Shown here: piece by piece, positions 42,875-51,666 of the stretch
Numbering within the stretch: position 1 is the first letter of the stretch
Layout: every line of letters starts with the position of its first letter
Made by a program: the position numbers and the translations under genes
Assembly: GCF_000429645.1 (NCBI RefSeq)
Contig: NZ_AUCG01000016.1
Span: forward strand, 734,989-798,988
Length of the DNA: 64,000 nucleotides
Origin: Niveispirillum irakense DSM 11586
GTDB lineage: Bacteria; Pseudomonadota; Alphaproteobacteria; Azospirillales; Azospirillaceae
Direction: 5' to 3'
Notes under the pieces: generated by a model
The model's database searches: none
What the model saw: the letters and a program-made list of their open reading frames with translations, nothing else
Told to the model about the DNA's origin: nothing

Positions 42875-44917
42875 ATGAAATTCCGTACCTCCACCCGTCA
42901 GATCGACCTTAGCCAGCAGAAGCCGCTGGGGGAGGGCGGCGCCGGCATTGTTTATCCCCTGCCGGGCAAACCCGATCTATGCGTGAAGATCTATCGCCGC
43001 GACACCAATGGCGACCATGCCCGCGATCACGCGGACAAGGTGAAGGCCATGGTGGCCCGCCCGCCGGACAAGGTGATGGCGCCGGATGGCAAGACGGTGC
43101 AGATGGCCTGGCCGAAGGAGGTGGTGACCGACGCCAGCGGTACTTTCCGCGGCTTCGTCATGCCGGTGATCGACATGAAGGCGGCCCGTGCCATGCCGCG
43201 CGTGCTGAATCCTAAGCTGCGGCGCCAGCATAATATCCCGGATTCACTGCTGTTCCGGCTGACGGCGGCGACCAATCTGGCCATCCTGATGGAATCGCTC
43301 CACAGCGTGGGGCACAATATCATCGACCTGAAGCCGCAGAATATCCTGGCCTATCTGACGCCGAAATCCCGCACCGGCTTCCTGGCTCTGCTGGATTGCG
43401 ACGGGTTCAGCATTGAAGGGGCGGGCGGCAAGCGCTATCCGGCCGCCCTGGCCACGCCGGAATTCGCCCATCCCCAAGGATTGCGCGCCGATGGCGGCAT
43501 TGATCTGGATTGGATGAATGCGCATGGCCGGGAACAGGATCTCTGGTCGCTGGGCATCCTGATCTTCCTGTTCCTGAACGAAATGCACCCCTTGCAGGGC
43601 GTGCCGGAAGATGGGTTCCGGGACTTCCCAACCGAGTTGCCGCTGCTGGCCCGCCGGTACAAGGAAGTCTATGCCTATGGCGTGAAGCCCAATCCAAGGG
43701 TGCGGCCGCGCGCCAACAGCCTGCATGAATGGTTCGATCCCCGTTTGCGCAACCTGTTTGACCGGACCTTCTCCGGTGATTACGGGGCGCTGCCCTCGGC
43801 GCGGGAATGGTCGGACGTCCTGAAAGAGTTGATGAGCACGAAGCGCGCCTGCCGCCATAACCGCGACCATTGGCGGCTGGGGGATGAGTGCGGGCAGTGC
43901 GCGCTGGAAAAAAGGCTGGGGCCGCCCCCGTCGCCGCCACCCGCCCCGGCGCAGGTGGCCATGCCGGTCAACCTGCCGCCGCCGCCCCGGCAACCCCGGC
44001 AACCCAAGCGTCAGGCACCACCGCCGGTGGGCTTCCCCGGTTTCACGGGCGTCAAGCCCCTGTCCTTATCCTGGGCCTGGACGCTGGGGCTGTTTTTCTG
44101 TGCCTTGATGGGGGTGGGGGCGGGGGCCGCCATTTTCCTGCTGCGGGATGGTCTGCTGGCGGGCTGGACGGCACAGCCGGCAATGATCACGGCCATCATC
44201 CTGTGGGGGCTGGCCTTCCTTCTGGCGCGCGTGGCCGTACGCCGCCGGGCGCGGCGGCGGGGCCGTCCCCTGCTGCCGGCCAACCGGCTGTGGGCCCTGC
44301 TGACAATGGTTGCCGGGCTGGCGCTGTTGCCGGTCACAGCCATCCATAGCCATGACCAGTTCGCCCGCAATTTCACACCTTCTGTGGCGGATACCCCCAT
44401 TCCCAGCACCAAGCCGGCGGCTGAGCCCCGCGCGACCATGGCGCAGATACGGGCCGTTCAGACGGAACTGTCGCGCCTGCAGCTTTACACAGGCGGGGCC
44501 GACGGGCGGGTGGGACCAAAAACGCGGGACGCGGTTGCCAGCTTTGCCCGAGGCCAAGGCATCGCCATGCCCGATCTGCAGAAGCCGGATGATGTGGATG
44601 CGCTGATCACCCGTTTGAAGCGCCAGCCCACACCGGTCCCGGCCCCCCTTCCCACGACCCCGCCCCCTGCCGCGGCACCGGTTGAACCCGCACCGGCCCC
44701 GGCTGCCACCATTGGTCTGGAAGCGGCGCTGAACCGCAGCATCGGCCTGCCCATGCAGGCCCTGGCGTGGGAGCAGGACGGGCATAGCGGCTTTATCACC
44801 AATCTGGGGCCGATCACCGGTCGGGATGGCTGCTATATGACTGAACTGGTCAGCGGCGATATTAACCGGACCCGCATTGCCTGCCGGTCGGGCAATGGGG
44901 AATGGCGGTTCGACTGA
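42875..44917 (+). CDS. Transmembrane protein kinase with Cys/His cluster and peptidoglycan-binding domain (triad gene 3)
   Basis: A 680-residue protein with an unusual domain chain. Residues 15-310 are a protein kinase fold: glycine loop LGEGGAGIVY (19-27), Lys38 in VKIY, catalytic loop NIIDLKPQN (Asp151, Asn156; no HRD His) and DCDGF (Asp176). Residues 325-347 hold CRHNRDHWRLGDECGQC, a possible zinc site. A Pro-rich linker leads to three membrane segments (about 397-422, 437-455, 467-490). Residues 521-565 form a peptidoglycan-binding domain (LYTGGADGRVGPKTRDAV), and a C-terminal domain (613-680) has two Cys. Three passes place the kinase inside and the wall-binding part outside. The start is the ATG at 42875, 20 bases after the PP2C stop. 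Confidence 0.82.
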   Translation: MKFRTSTRQIDLSQQKPLGEGGAGIVYPLPGKPDLCVKIYRRDTNGDHARDHADKVKAMVARPPDKVMAPDGKTVQMAWPKEVVTDASGTFRGFVMPVIDMKAARAMPRVLNPKLRRQHNIPDSLLFRLTAATNLAILMESLHSVGHNIIDLKPQNILAYLTPKSRTGFLALLDCDGFSIEGAGGKRYPAALATPEFAHPQGLRADGGIDLDWMNAHGREQDLWSLGILIFLFLNEMHPLQGVPEDGFRDFPTELPLLARRYKEVYAYGVKPNPRVRPRANSLHEWFDPRLRNLFDRTFSGDYGALPSAREWSDVLKELMSTKRACRHNRDHWRLGDECGQCALEKRLGPPPSPPPAPAQVAMPVNLPPPPRQPRQPKRQAPPPVGFPGFTGVKPLSLSWAWTLGLFFCALMGVGAGAAIFLLRDGLLAGWTAQPAMITAIILWGLAFLLARVAVRRRARRRGRPLLPANRLWALLTMVAGLALLPVTAIHSHDQFARNFTPSVADTPIPSTKPAAEPRATMAQIRAVQTELSRLQLYTGGADGRVGPKTRDAVASFARGQGIAMPDLQKPDDVDALITRLKRQPTPVPAPLPTTPPPAAAPVEPAPAPAATIGLEAALNRSIGLPMQALAWEQDGHSGFITNLGPITGRDGCYMTELVSGDINRTRIACRSGNGEWRFD

Positions 44918-45020
44918 ACGGTTGAGAGGTGGGTACCAGACTTGACCGCCCGTGCCCGCCCTGGCATGGTCCGCAGCAAAATTCATCCGCTATCGGATAT
45001 ATTGCTGTCCAGGTGTTATT

Positions 45021-46190
45021 ATGCAGTCTCGTATCATCGTGTGTGGCCTGTTGGTGATGGGCACTTTACTGGGGATCGCCGGGATTGATCTGGTGCTGCC
45101 CGCCCTTCCGGCCATGGCTACCTGGCCCGATGGCGGCACGGCCAAGGCCCAGCTTATCATCGCCGCCTATATTGGCGGCGTGTCGCTGGGGCTGCTGCTG
45201 TTCGGCTGGCTGGGAACGATGGTGGAGCGGCGCCTGCTGCTGATTGGCTCCATCGCTGCCTATATGCTGCTGTCGCTGGCCTGTACCTGGACCCAGAATA
45301 TGGATGTGCTGATCGCGCTGCGGTTTGCACAGGGATTGATCGGCTGTGCGCCCGGCGTCTTCGCGCCCGGTATGATCCGGCGCATGTTTGATGAGAAAGG
45401 CGCCATCCGCGCCATCGGCATCCTGGGCAGTATCGAGGCGATTGGGCCGGGGGCGGCACCGCTGGCGGGGGCTGCCCTGCTGGCCTGGGGTGGCTGGCAG
45501 GCCCCTTTCCTGGCCAGTGCCGCCCTGGCCCTGATCACGGCCATCAGCCTGACGCTGGGCCGTAACCTGTTGCCGCCGGGGTCGGCCCCGCGCGGGATGG
45601 GCAGTTACCGCCTGCTGCTGACCGATCCGGTTTTCCTGCGCTATGGGCTGACCCAGGCGCTGGTGCTTGGCGGGCTGCTGGTTTTCATCTTCGGTGCGCC
45701 GGTGGTGATCGTGAACAGTCTGGGTGGCACGCTGGGCGATTTCATCCTGATGCAGATGGTGGGCGTGGGCCTGTTCATGATCTGCGCCAATCTTTCCGGC
45801 CTGCTGTGCGGCCGGTTCGGGGTGGAGCGGATGATCAGCTTTGGCACCGGGCTGGCGCTGCTGGCGGCATTGCTGCTGACGGCTTATGCGCTGGCGGGTG
45901 GCGCAAATCCGAAGATTCTGATCCTGGCGCTGGCACCGATGAATATCGGGCTGGGCCTGCGCGGGCCGCCGGGCTTCATGCGCGCCGTGGCGGCAGGGCG
46001 GGGGGATGATGACCGGGCGTCGGCCCTGGTGATCCTGGCCATCACCCTGTTTGCCGCCTGTACCACAGCCTTCCTGGCGCCTTTCCTGGAACTGGGCTTA
46101 CCGGCCCTGGCCCTGGGGGCACTGGCCTGTCAGGTGTTGGCCTGCCTGCTGCTGGTGCTGCTGCCGCGCCTGCCCGATCCGATACAGTAA
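45021..46190 (+). CDS. MFS transporter, Bcr/CflA drug-efflux-like
   Basis: A 389-residue permease with about 12 membrane segments. GIAGIDLVLPALPAM in the first segment, GWLGTMVERR, then RFAQGLIGCAPGVFAPGMIRRMFDE are typical of the Bcr/CflA multidrug group. It follows the kinase gene after 103 bases with an AT-rich stretch, so it may have its own promoter. Start is the ATG at 45021; substrate unknown. Confidence 0.82.
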   Translation: MQSRIIVCGLLVMGTLLGIAGIDLVLPALPAMATWPDGGTAKAQLIIAAYIGGVSLGLLLFGWLGTMVERRLLLIGSIAAYMLLSLACTWTQNMDVLIALRFAQGLIGCAPGVFAPGMIRRMFDEKGAIRAIGILGSIEAIGPGAAPLAGAALLAWGGWQAPFLASAALALITAISLTLGRNLLPPGSAPRGMGSYRLLLTDPVFLRYGLTQALVLGGLLVFIFGAPVVIVNSLGGTLGDFILMQMVGVGLFMICANLSGLLCGRFGVERMISFGTGLALLAALLLTAYALAGGANPKILILALAPMNIGLGLRGPPGFMRAVAAGRGDDDRASALVILAITLFAACTTAFLAPFLELGLPALALGALACQVLACLLLVLLPRLPDPIQ

Positions 46191-46285
46191 GTCTATGGCA
46201 AAGGGCATCGTCCGCCCGGCCCCTTGCGGCACGCGTTACCCTGGCACTAGGGTGGGGTGGGAAACGGAGGACGGGGCTTGAATTG

Positions 46286-47527
46286 ATGCGATGGCGCAAG
46301 GCGATGGATCCGACGGCGGCAACAGCCCCGGATGTCCCTGGGGTCGGGGAGATCGATGCCGGATCGCTGCCTTCCGGCTTGGCGGTGCGGCTGGCCGACT
46401 GGCAGGCGGCAGGGCTGATCGGGGCGGATACGGCGTCCCGCATCGCCGCATTTGAAGCCGCGCGCCACCGGCCGCGCCTGCCGGCGGCGCTGGCCATCCT
46501 GGGCTTTTTCGCGGTGGCGCTGGGCATCATCGCCATTGTCGCCGCCAACTGGGATGCCATCCCCATCGCGCTGCGTCTGGGCCTGCATGTGGCATTGAAC
46601 CTGGCTTTGGGGGTGGCTGCCTGGGTCTGGTATCGGGGGCAGGGGGAAGGCATGCCCCGCTTCCGGCTGGAAGGGGCGCTGCTGCTGCTTTCCCTCTCCA
46701 CCCTGGCGTTGATCGCCCATATCGGGCAGAGCTTTCAGCTTCAGGGCGACCTGTCCGGCCTGCTGGGCTTCTGGCTGCTGCTGGTCACGCCCTTCACCAT
46801 TCTGGTGGTGCGTGCACCGCTGCATCGCTGGCTCTGGCTGCTGGGCCTGGGCTGCTGGCTGGGCTCGGTCCTGTCCGACCATTGGCTGAGCCTGCATGAA
46901 TGGCGGCTGTCCGGATCGGCGATCATGCTGTGCTTTGCCGCCCTTTATGCCTTGCGGGCATTGCCGCCGCCGGTTGATCCGGGCTGGACCCGCCATGTCG
47001 GTCGCGCATCTGCCGGCACGCTGGTGGCGACAACCAGCTTCGTGCTTCTGGTGCTGCGCCCGCTTTTGCAGGAAACGCCCCCGCCGGAAGCGGTGACCGA
47101 TGCCTCAATCGCGGCAGGGATCGGCTTTGTTGCCATTGCCGCCGCCCATGCCCTGGTCCCGGCGGACCGGGTGGGGCTGCGCCGGGGCGTGGGCCTGCTG
47201 CTGGCTTTGTCGCCAGGGCTGGCCGTGCTGCCCTTCATGCTGGAAGGGACGGCGGCGGCCATCATCACCGGCATCCTGTTCTGCCTCTACTGGATCGCTA
47301 TTGCCAAGATGGCGCTGGTGGCGCATCGGCCCGGCCTGTTCAAGCTGGCGGTGGCCTTGATCGCGCTGCGGGTTTTCGTGGTCTATCTGGATGCCACGGG
47401 CGGGCTGCTGGCCACCGGCTTCGGGCTGATCATCGGCGGTCTGGTGCTGCTGGGGCTGGCGCTGGGCGCGCGGCGGGTGATGGAATGGGGGGATCGGCTG
47501 GCCGCCCCGGCGGAGGAGAAGCCATGA
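46286..47527 (+). CDS. DUF2157-domain membrane protein
   Basis: About 413 residues with a cytoplasmic N-terminus (LADWQAAGLIGADTASRI, DUF2157 signature) and roughly 10-12 membrane segments. Function is unknown. It overlaps by 4 bases the following GDYXXLXY-type gene, and this pair is common in proteobacteria, suggesting one complex. Start is the ATG at 46286; a TTG just before it is also possible. Confidence 0.8.
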   Translation: MRWRKAMDPTAATAPDVPGVGEIDAGSLPSGLAVRLADWQAAGLIGADTASRIAAFEAARHRPRLPAALAILGFFAVALGIIAIVAANWDAIPIALRLGLHVALNLALGVAAWVWYRGQGEGMPRFRLEGALLLLSLSTLALIAHIGQSFQLQGDLSGLLGFWLLLVTPFTILVVRAPLHRWLWLLGLGCWLGSVLSDHWLSLHEWRLSGSAIMLCFAALYALRALPPPVDPGWTRHVGRASAGTLVATTSFVLLVLRPLLQETPPPEAVTDASIAAGIGFVAIAAAHALVPADRVGLRRGVGLLLALSPGLAVLPFMLEGTAAAIITGILFCLYWIAIAKMALVAHRPGLFKLAVALIALRVFVVYLDATGGLLATGFGLIIGGLVLLGLALGARRVMEWGDRLAAPAEEKP

Positions 47528-48030
47528 CCAAGCCCGACCGTTTCTCCCTGCTGCTGCTGGCCTTGCTGCTGGTGCCCACCCTGGTGCTGGCCGGCTGGGC
47601 CCTGTCCATCCGGACGCAACGGGCCGAACAGCCGGCCTTGCGCATCGGTGTTGTCGGCTTTGACCCGCGCGACCTGCTGCGCGGTCATTACCTGCAGGTG
47701 CGGCTGGATATTGGCGGGCTTGCGGAACCGCTGGCCGCCTTGGGTGATGTACCGGATTGCGTCTGCGTCACCCCGTCCGCCGAGCCATCGGACCGGCCGG
47801 GTTTTGCACCGCTACCGTCCTGCCAGCCGGTCGATATCGGGCAATGCTCCTATCCGTTGGCCAATCCACGGCAGACGCTGCGTGTCTATGTGCCGCAATC
47901 CCGCGCCGCGGACCTGGAAGAAAAGCTGCGCCAGGGCCTGTCCAAACTGGATGTGGAGGTGCGCTTTGCCGGTGACGGGTCCATCGCCGTCGGCAAGCTG
48001 GCCGTAGATGGTGTGCCGGTGCAGGATTGA
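47524..48030 (+). CDS. GDYXXLXY-type membrane-anchored protein
   Basis: A 168-residue protein with one N-terminal membrane helix (LLLLALLLVPTLVLAGWAL) and a periplasmic domain. The family signature GDYxxLxY is seen here as RGHYLQVRLDI, so the Asp is His and the final Tyr is altered. It overlaps the DUF2157 gene by 4 bases. Three Cys in the middle (CVCVT, then SCQPV) might form disulfides. Function unknown. Confidence 0.75.
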   Translation: MTKPDRFSLLLLALLLVPTLVLAGWALSIRTQRAEQPALRIGVVGFDPRDLLRGHYLQVRLDIGGLAEPLAALGDVPDCVCVTPSAEPSDRPGFAPLPSCQPVDIGQCSYPLANPRQTLRVYVPQSRAADLEEKLRQGLSKLDVEVRFAGDGSIAVGKLAVDGVPVQD

Positions 48031-48058
48031 GCACTCATCAAGCAAAGGGTTTTGAGAA

Positions 48059-48379
48059 ATGGAACGTGAAGGCCGCCTGATCCGCCTGGAAATCGTCCGC
48101 ACCCATCTGGATGGGTTTCTGGAGGCGATGGGCGCCAATGTCCTGGCCAGCCGGCAGGAACCGGGCAATTTCGCTTTCGGCCTTGCCCGGTCCCTGACGG
48201 AGGAACAGCCGGACGGCCCCGCCATCTTCTATGTATGGGAAGAATTCACCGACGCGGCGGCTTTCGCCCAGCACCACGCCTCGCCCCATTTCCTGGCTTT
48301 CCAGGCTTGGCAGAAGGCGCAGCCGGATGGGGTGATCGTGCGCCGGGGGCTGGTGACGGTGCCGCTGCTGCGGGATTGA
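48059..48379 (+). CDS. Antibiotic-biosynthesis-monooxygenase-fold protein
   Basis: A 106-residue protein with the ABM dimeric alpha/beta-barrel pattern: FLEAMGANVLASRQEPGNF, then FYVWEEFTDAAAFAQHHASP followed by HFLAF. Members include quinol monooxygenases and small catabolic enzymes. It begins at an ATG 28 bases after the GDYXXLXY gene. Its last 134 bases overlap the 3' end of the pseudouridine synthase gene on the other strand, which is uncommon in this tightly packed but rarely overlapping region. Confidence 0.75.
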   Translation: MEREGRLIRLEIVRTHLDGFLEAMGANVLASRQEPGNFAFGLARSLTEEQPDGPAIFYVWEEFTDAAAFAQHHASPHFLAFQAWQKAQPDGVIVRRGLVTVPLLRD

Positions 48380-49136
48380 TATCGCCTTCCGGTGCTGCTT
48401 GCCGGGGCGGGGGCGGCGGCGGGTTCAGCGTTGCCGGATCTTCCCCCGCCCAGCCGCAGGCCAGCAGGGCGGCGCGCATATGGGGCGGCACCGGGGCCGT
48501 TACCGTCACCGGGTCCTTGGTGGCCTGGATGGGCACGGTGATGGCGCGCGACAGCAGGTGCAGCGGTTCTCCGTCCCGCCGGCCGGCATAGATCGGGTCG
48601 CCCAGCACCGGGCAGCCCAGTGACTGGCAATGGACCCGGATCTGATGGGTGCGCCCGGTCTTGGGGTTCAGTTCCAGCCAGGCAATGGGGCCGATGCCCG
48701 GCAAATCCCCCCGCCCGCGCACCCGCCATATGGTGACCGACGCTTGGCCCCCCTCCCGGTCGCCCACCATGCGCCAGCCGCGCTTGGCATCGCTGATCTT
48801 GGTCAAGGGCAGGTCGATCTTGCCGCTATTATCGGCGGGCTGGCCGGCAACCACGGCCCAGTAGGTCTTGGCCACTCGCCCTTCCTGGAACAGGATACCC
48901 AGTTTGCGCAGCGCCTTGGGGTGGCGGCCCAGCACCAGACAGCCAGCCGTGTCCCGGTCCAGCCGGTGGGCCAGGGATGGCGGATTGGGAAAGCCGAAGC
49001 GCAGCGCATCGAAATGGCGTTCCAGATTGTCGCCATCGCCCGGCCCGGCATGCACGGCAATGCCGGCCGGCTTGTCCAGCACCAACATCAGCCCGTCGCG
49101 ATAGAGCAGGCGGGCAAGCAGATCATCTTCATTCAT
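48246..49136 (-). CDS. RluA-family pseudouridine synthase
   Basis: The 296-residue protein has the catalytic core AHRLDRDTAGCLVLGR (Asp in HRLDRDT) and NPKTGRTHQIRVHCQSLG. It makes pseudouridine in rRNA or tRNA; which site is unknown. There is no S4 domain. The C-terminal 70 residues are Pro/Ala/Arg-rich and overlap the opposite ABM gene; a shorter protein ending near residue 230 would be a normal family size, so this tail is an addition. Confidence 0.88.
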   Translation of the reverse strand: MNEDDLLARLLYRDGLMLVLDKPAGIAVHAGPGDGDNLERHFDALRFGFPNPPSLAHRLDRDTAGCLVLGRHPKALRKLGILFQEGRVAKTYWAVVAGQPADNSGKIDLPLTKISDAKRGWRMVGDREGGQASVTIWRVRGRGDLPGIGPIAWLELNPKTGRTHQIRVHCQSLGCPVLGDPIYAGRRDGEPLHLLSRAITVPIQATKDPVTVTAPVPPHMRAALLACGWAGEDPATLNPPPPPPRQAAPEGDINPAAAAPSPAPGARSPHPAAPSAKPGKPGNGARRGAGRKPPRR

Positions 49137-49220
49137 GACCGGGCTTTAGCATGGATTGCACCGGCTGCGTAGGCGGCTTGGGCGCATCCATGGCCCGCGG
49201 TTGGAAAACCGTTTGGCCGT

Positions 49221-50231
49221 TCACGGACGGAACAGGTCCAGCAGGCGCCGGGCTGCGGCGCCCGGTGTGGTGGTGCCGGCTGCGGCGGCCTTTTCCAGCC
49301 CTGGCAACTCCGCCCGCACGGCGGGGTCGCGGCGGAAAGCGTCCAGCAGATTGTCCTGGATCTCGCTCCACATCCAGGCACGGGCCTGATCGGCCCGGCG
49401 GCGGGTGATGTCGCCATTGGCCCCCAGCGTGTCGCGATAGGTGCCGATCATCTGCCATATCCGGTCGATGCCCTGTTGCAACAGGGCGGAACAGGACAGG
49501 ACCGGCACACGCCAGGACGGGTTGGTGGGGCGCAGCATGGACAGGGCATGGCGATATTCCGCCTCCGCATGGCGGGCGGCGGCGGCCAGATCGCCATCGG
49601 CCTTGTTGACCACGATCAGGTCGGCCAGTTCCACAATGCCCTTCTTGATGCCCTGCAGTTCATCCCCGCCGGCGGGCGGCAGCAGCAGCAGGAACAGGTC
49701 CACCATATCGGCTACTGCCGTTTCCGACTGGCCCACCCCCACCGTCTCAACGATCACCACATCAAAACCGGCGGCCTCCACCAGCAGCATCGCTTCCCGC
49801 GTGCGGCGGGCGACGCCGCCCAGGGTGCCACCCGCCGGTGAGGGCCGGATGAAGGCCAGCGGGTTGCGCGACAACAGCTCCATCCGCGTCTTGTCGCCCA
49901 GGATGGACCCGCCGGTGCGCTGGCTGGTCGGGTCGATGGCCAGCACGGCCACCTTATGGCCCTGGCCGATCACATGCAGGCCGAACGCCTCAATGAAGGT
50001 GGATTTACCCACGCCGGGCACGCCGGAAATGCCGATCCGCACGGCTCTCCCCGTATGGGGCAGCAATGCTGCCAGCAAATCGGCGGCCTGGGCGCGATGG
50101 TCGGGCCGCGTGCTTTCCACCAGAGTGATGGCCTGCGCCAGCGCCCGGCGGTCCCCCCGGCGCAGCCGGTCGGCAAGATCGGTTGGGGGCAGGGCATCAG
50201 GCATGGCGGGGTCCGGGCTCACACTATCCAT
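49221..50231 (-). CDS. meaB: Methylmalonyl-CoA mutase-associated GTPase MeaB
   Basis: A 336-residue G3E GTPase: GISGVPGVGKSTFIEAFG (Walker A), VAVLAIDPTSQRTGGSILGDK, ETVGVGQSE and VVNKADGD. MeaB protects and reactivates adenosylcobalamin-dependent methylmalonyl-CoA mutase. The mutase is not in the window; the cobalamin chelatase genes about 30 kb away agree with B12 use. The ATG at 50231 fits; ribosome site weak. Confidence 0.93.
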   Translation of the reverse strand: MDSVSPDPAMPDALPPTDLADRLRRGDRRALAQAITLVESTRPDHRAQAADLLAALLPHTGRAVRIGISGVPGVGKSTFIEAFGLHVIGQGHKVAVLAIDPTSQRTGGSILGDKTRMELLSRNPLAFIRPSPAGGTLGGVARRTREAMLLVEAAGFDVVIVETVGVGQSETAVADMVDLFLLLLPPAGGDELQGIKKGIVELADLIVVNKADGDLAAAARHAEAEYRHALSMLRPTNPSWRVPVLSCSALLQQGIDRIWQMIGTYRDTLGANGDITRRRADQARAWMWSEIQDNLLDAFRRDPAVRAELPGLEKAAAAGTTTPGAAARRLLDLFRP

Positions 50232-50403
50232 CGGGCAGGTGCCAGTGTGGGCAAAGGGGGCCCCTTAAGTCAAACGTGCAAGCCGCCGCATGGCCATGCC
50301 CCGGTCGCCGACTACCCCTTATGGATATGTGGCGTCGGTGTCGGTTTGCCAGGACCCCGGTATATGAGAGTCTGGCAGGTGAGACAGTGAGACAAGCCCG
50401 GTC

Positions 50404-50766
50404 ATGGTGATGACGGTCAATCCCCCACCCCCTGATGTGGTGCCGCCCGCATCCCGGCCTTCCTGGCTGGCCCGGCTGTTTGGCCGGGACCGGCGACGGG
50501 CGGCGCGTCAATCCGCCACCGGCCTGACGGTCATGCTGAATGGGCAGGCCATGGCCCTGGCGGACATTGGCGCAACGGGTATGTGCGTTATCGGGTACCG
50601 GGGACTGCTGGCGCCGCAGGACCGGTTCGGCTTTGCCCTGGTGATGGACGGGCTGAAGGTGGAAGGCGAGGGCATTGTCGCCTGGCGGCGGGGCGACCGG
50701 ATGGGGGTCGCCTTCTATGCCCTGACGCCGGAGGCGCGGCTGCTCCTGTCCCGGTTCGCCGGATGA
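50404..50766 (+). CDS. PilZ-like domain protein
   Basis: A 120-residue protein. RRRAARQSATGLTVML resembles the RxxxR start of PilZ, and ADIGATGMCVIG resembles the D/NxSxxG motif, followed by a beta-strand-rich end. The Ser of the second motif is Ala, and the Arg spacing is not perfect, so c-di-GMP binding may be weak or lost. It stands near a diguanylate cyclase gene (51667) separated by one HAD gene. Confidence 0.65.
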   Translation: MVMTVNPPPPDVVPPASRPSWLARLFGRDRRRAARQSATGLTVMLNGQAMALADIGATGMCVIGYRGLLAPQDRFGFALVMDGLKVEGEGIVAWRRGDRMGVAFYALTPEARLLLSRFAG

Positions 50767-50790
50767 GGGTGGGGGGGCCGGCCCGACCGG

Positions 50791-51558
50791 TTACAGCCGG
50801 CCGGACAGGTCCACCAGCCAGCGCTCCAGATCGTCGATCACATGATGGACATGGGGGCCGGGATTGTGCGGCACCGGCTGCGGCGTGCCCAGATGTTCAG
50901 GATGGGAAAATTCGCTTTCCCCCCGGATCCAGACCGTGGTCATGCCCATGGCGGCGGCAGGGGCCAGATTGCGATGCAGATCTTCCACAAACACCGCGCG
51001 GGGCGCGTCCACGCCAAACCGGGCGACCATCTCCGTATAGGGGCGGGGGTCGGGTTTGGGCACATAATCGGCGGCGACAATATCGAAGATACCCTGGAAA
51101 TGCGTGGCCACGCCCAGCCGGGTCATCACATTTTCCGCGTGGCGGACGGAGCCGTTGGTATAAATCAGCTTGCGTCCCGGCAGGGCGCCAATCGCGTTGG
51201 CCAGCGCCTGGCTGGGCTGAACCGGCGATACGTCGATATCATGGACATAGTCCAGGAATTCCGCCGGGTCCATGCCATGGTCGATCATCATCCCGCGCAG
51301 CGAGGTGCCGTAGCGCAGGTAATAATCCTTCTGCTTGGTGCGCGCTGTCTCCTTATCCATCCCCAGCGTATTGGCGATGAAATCGGTGATGCGCACATCC
51401 ACCTGGGCAAACAGGTTGCAGCTTGCCGGATAGAGCGTGTTGTCCAGATCGAAGATCCAGGTATCGATATGGGCAAAATGGTCAGGCGCCGGCAGGGTCG
51501 GGGACACGGCAGCGGGCGCACGGGGGGCCGGGGCGGCGGAAGGATCAATCTTGGTCAT
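50791..51558 (-). CDS. HAD-superfamily hydrolase (pyrimidine 5'-nucleotidase-like)
   Basis: A 255-residue HAD phosphatase with motif I WIFDLDNTLYP, motif II YTNGSV, motif III KPDPRPY and motif IV FVEDLHRNL. This matches the pyrimidine 5'-nucleotidase (Sdt1) subgroup: IDTWIFDLDNTLYPAS, and a helical cap with KDYYLRYGTSLRGMM. I start at the ATG at 51558, with a 37-residue Ala/Pro leader before the domain. Substrate is inferred. Confidence 0.86.
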   Translation of the reverse strand: MTKIDPSAAPAPRAPAAVSPTLPAPDHFAHIDTWIFDLDNTLYPASCNLFAQVDVRITDFIANTLGMDKETARTKQKDYYLRYGTSLRGMMIDHGMDPAEFLDYVHDIDVSPVQPSQALANAIGALPGRKLIYTNGSVRHAENVMTRLGVATHFQGIFDIVAADYVPKPDPRPYTEMVARFGVDAPRAVFVEDLHRNLAPAAAMGMTTVWIRGESEFSHPEHLGTPQPVPHNPGPHVHHVIDDLERWLVDLSGRL

Positions 51559-51666
51559 GGCTGCCAAGATGTGATGGAACGTGCCGCACCGCAAGCCCGG
51601 TAGACCGCAAGCCGGGACTGCGTTACGACTTTAGGGCGCGAAGCCCATTGGGAGAACCCATTAACC

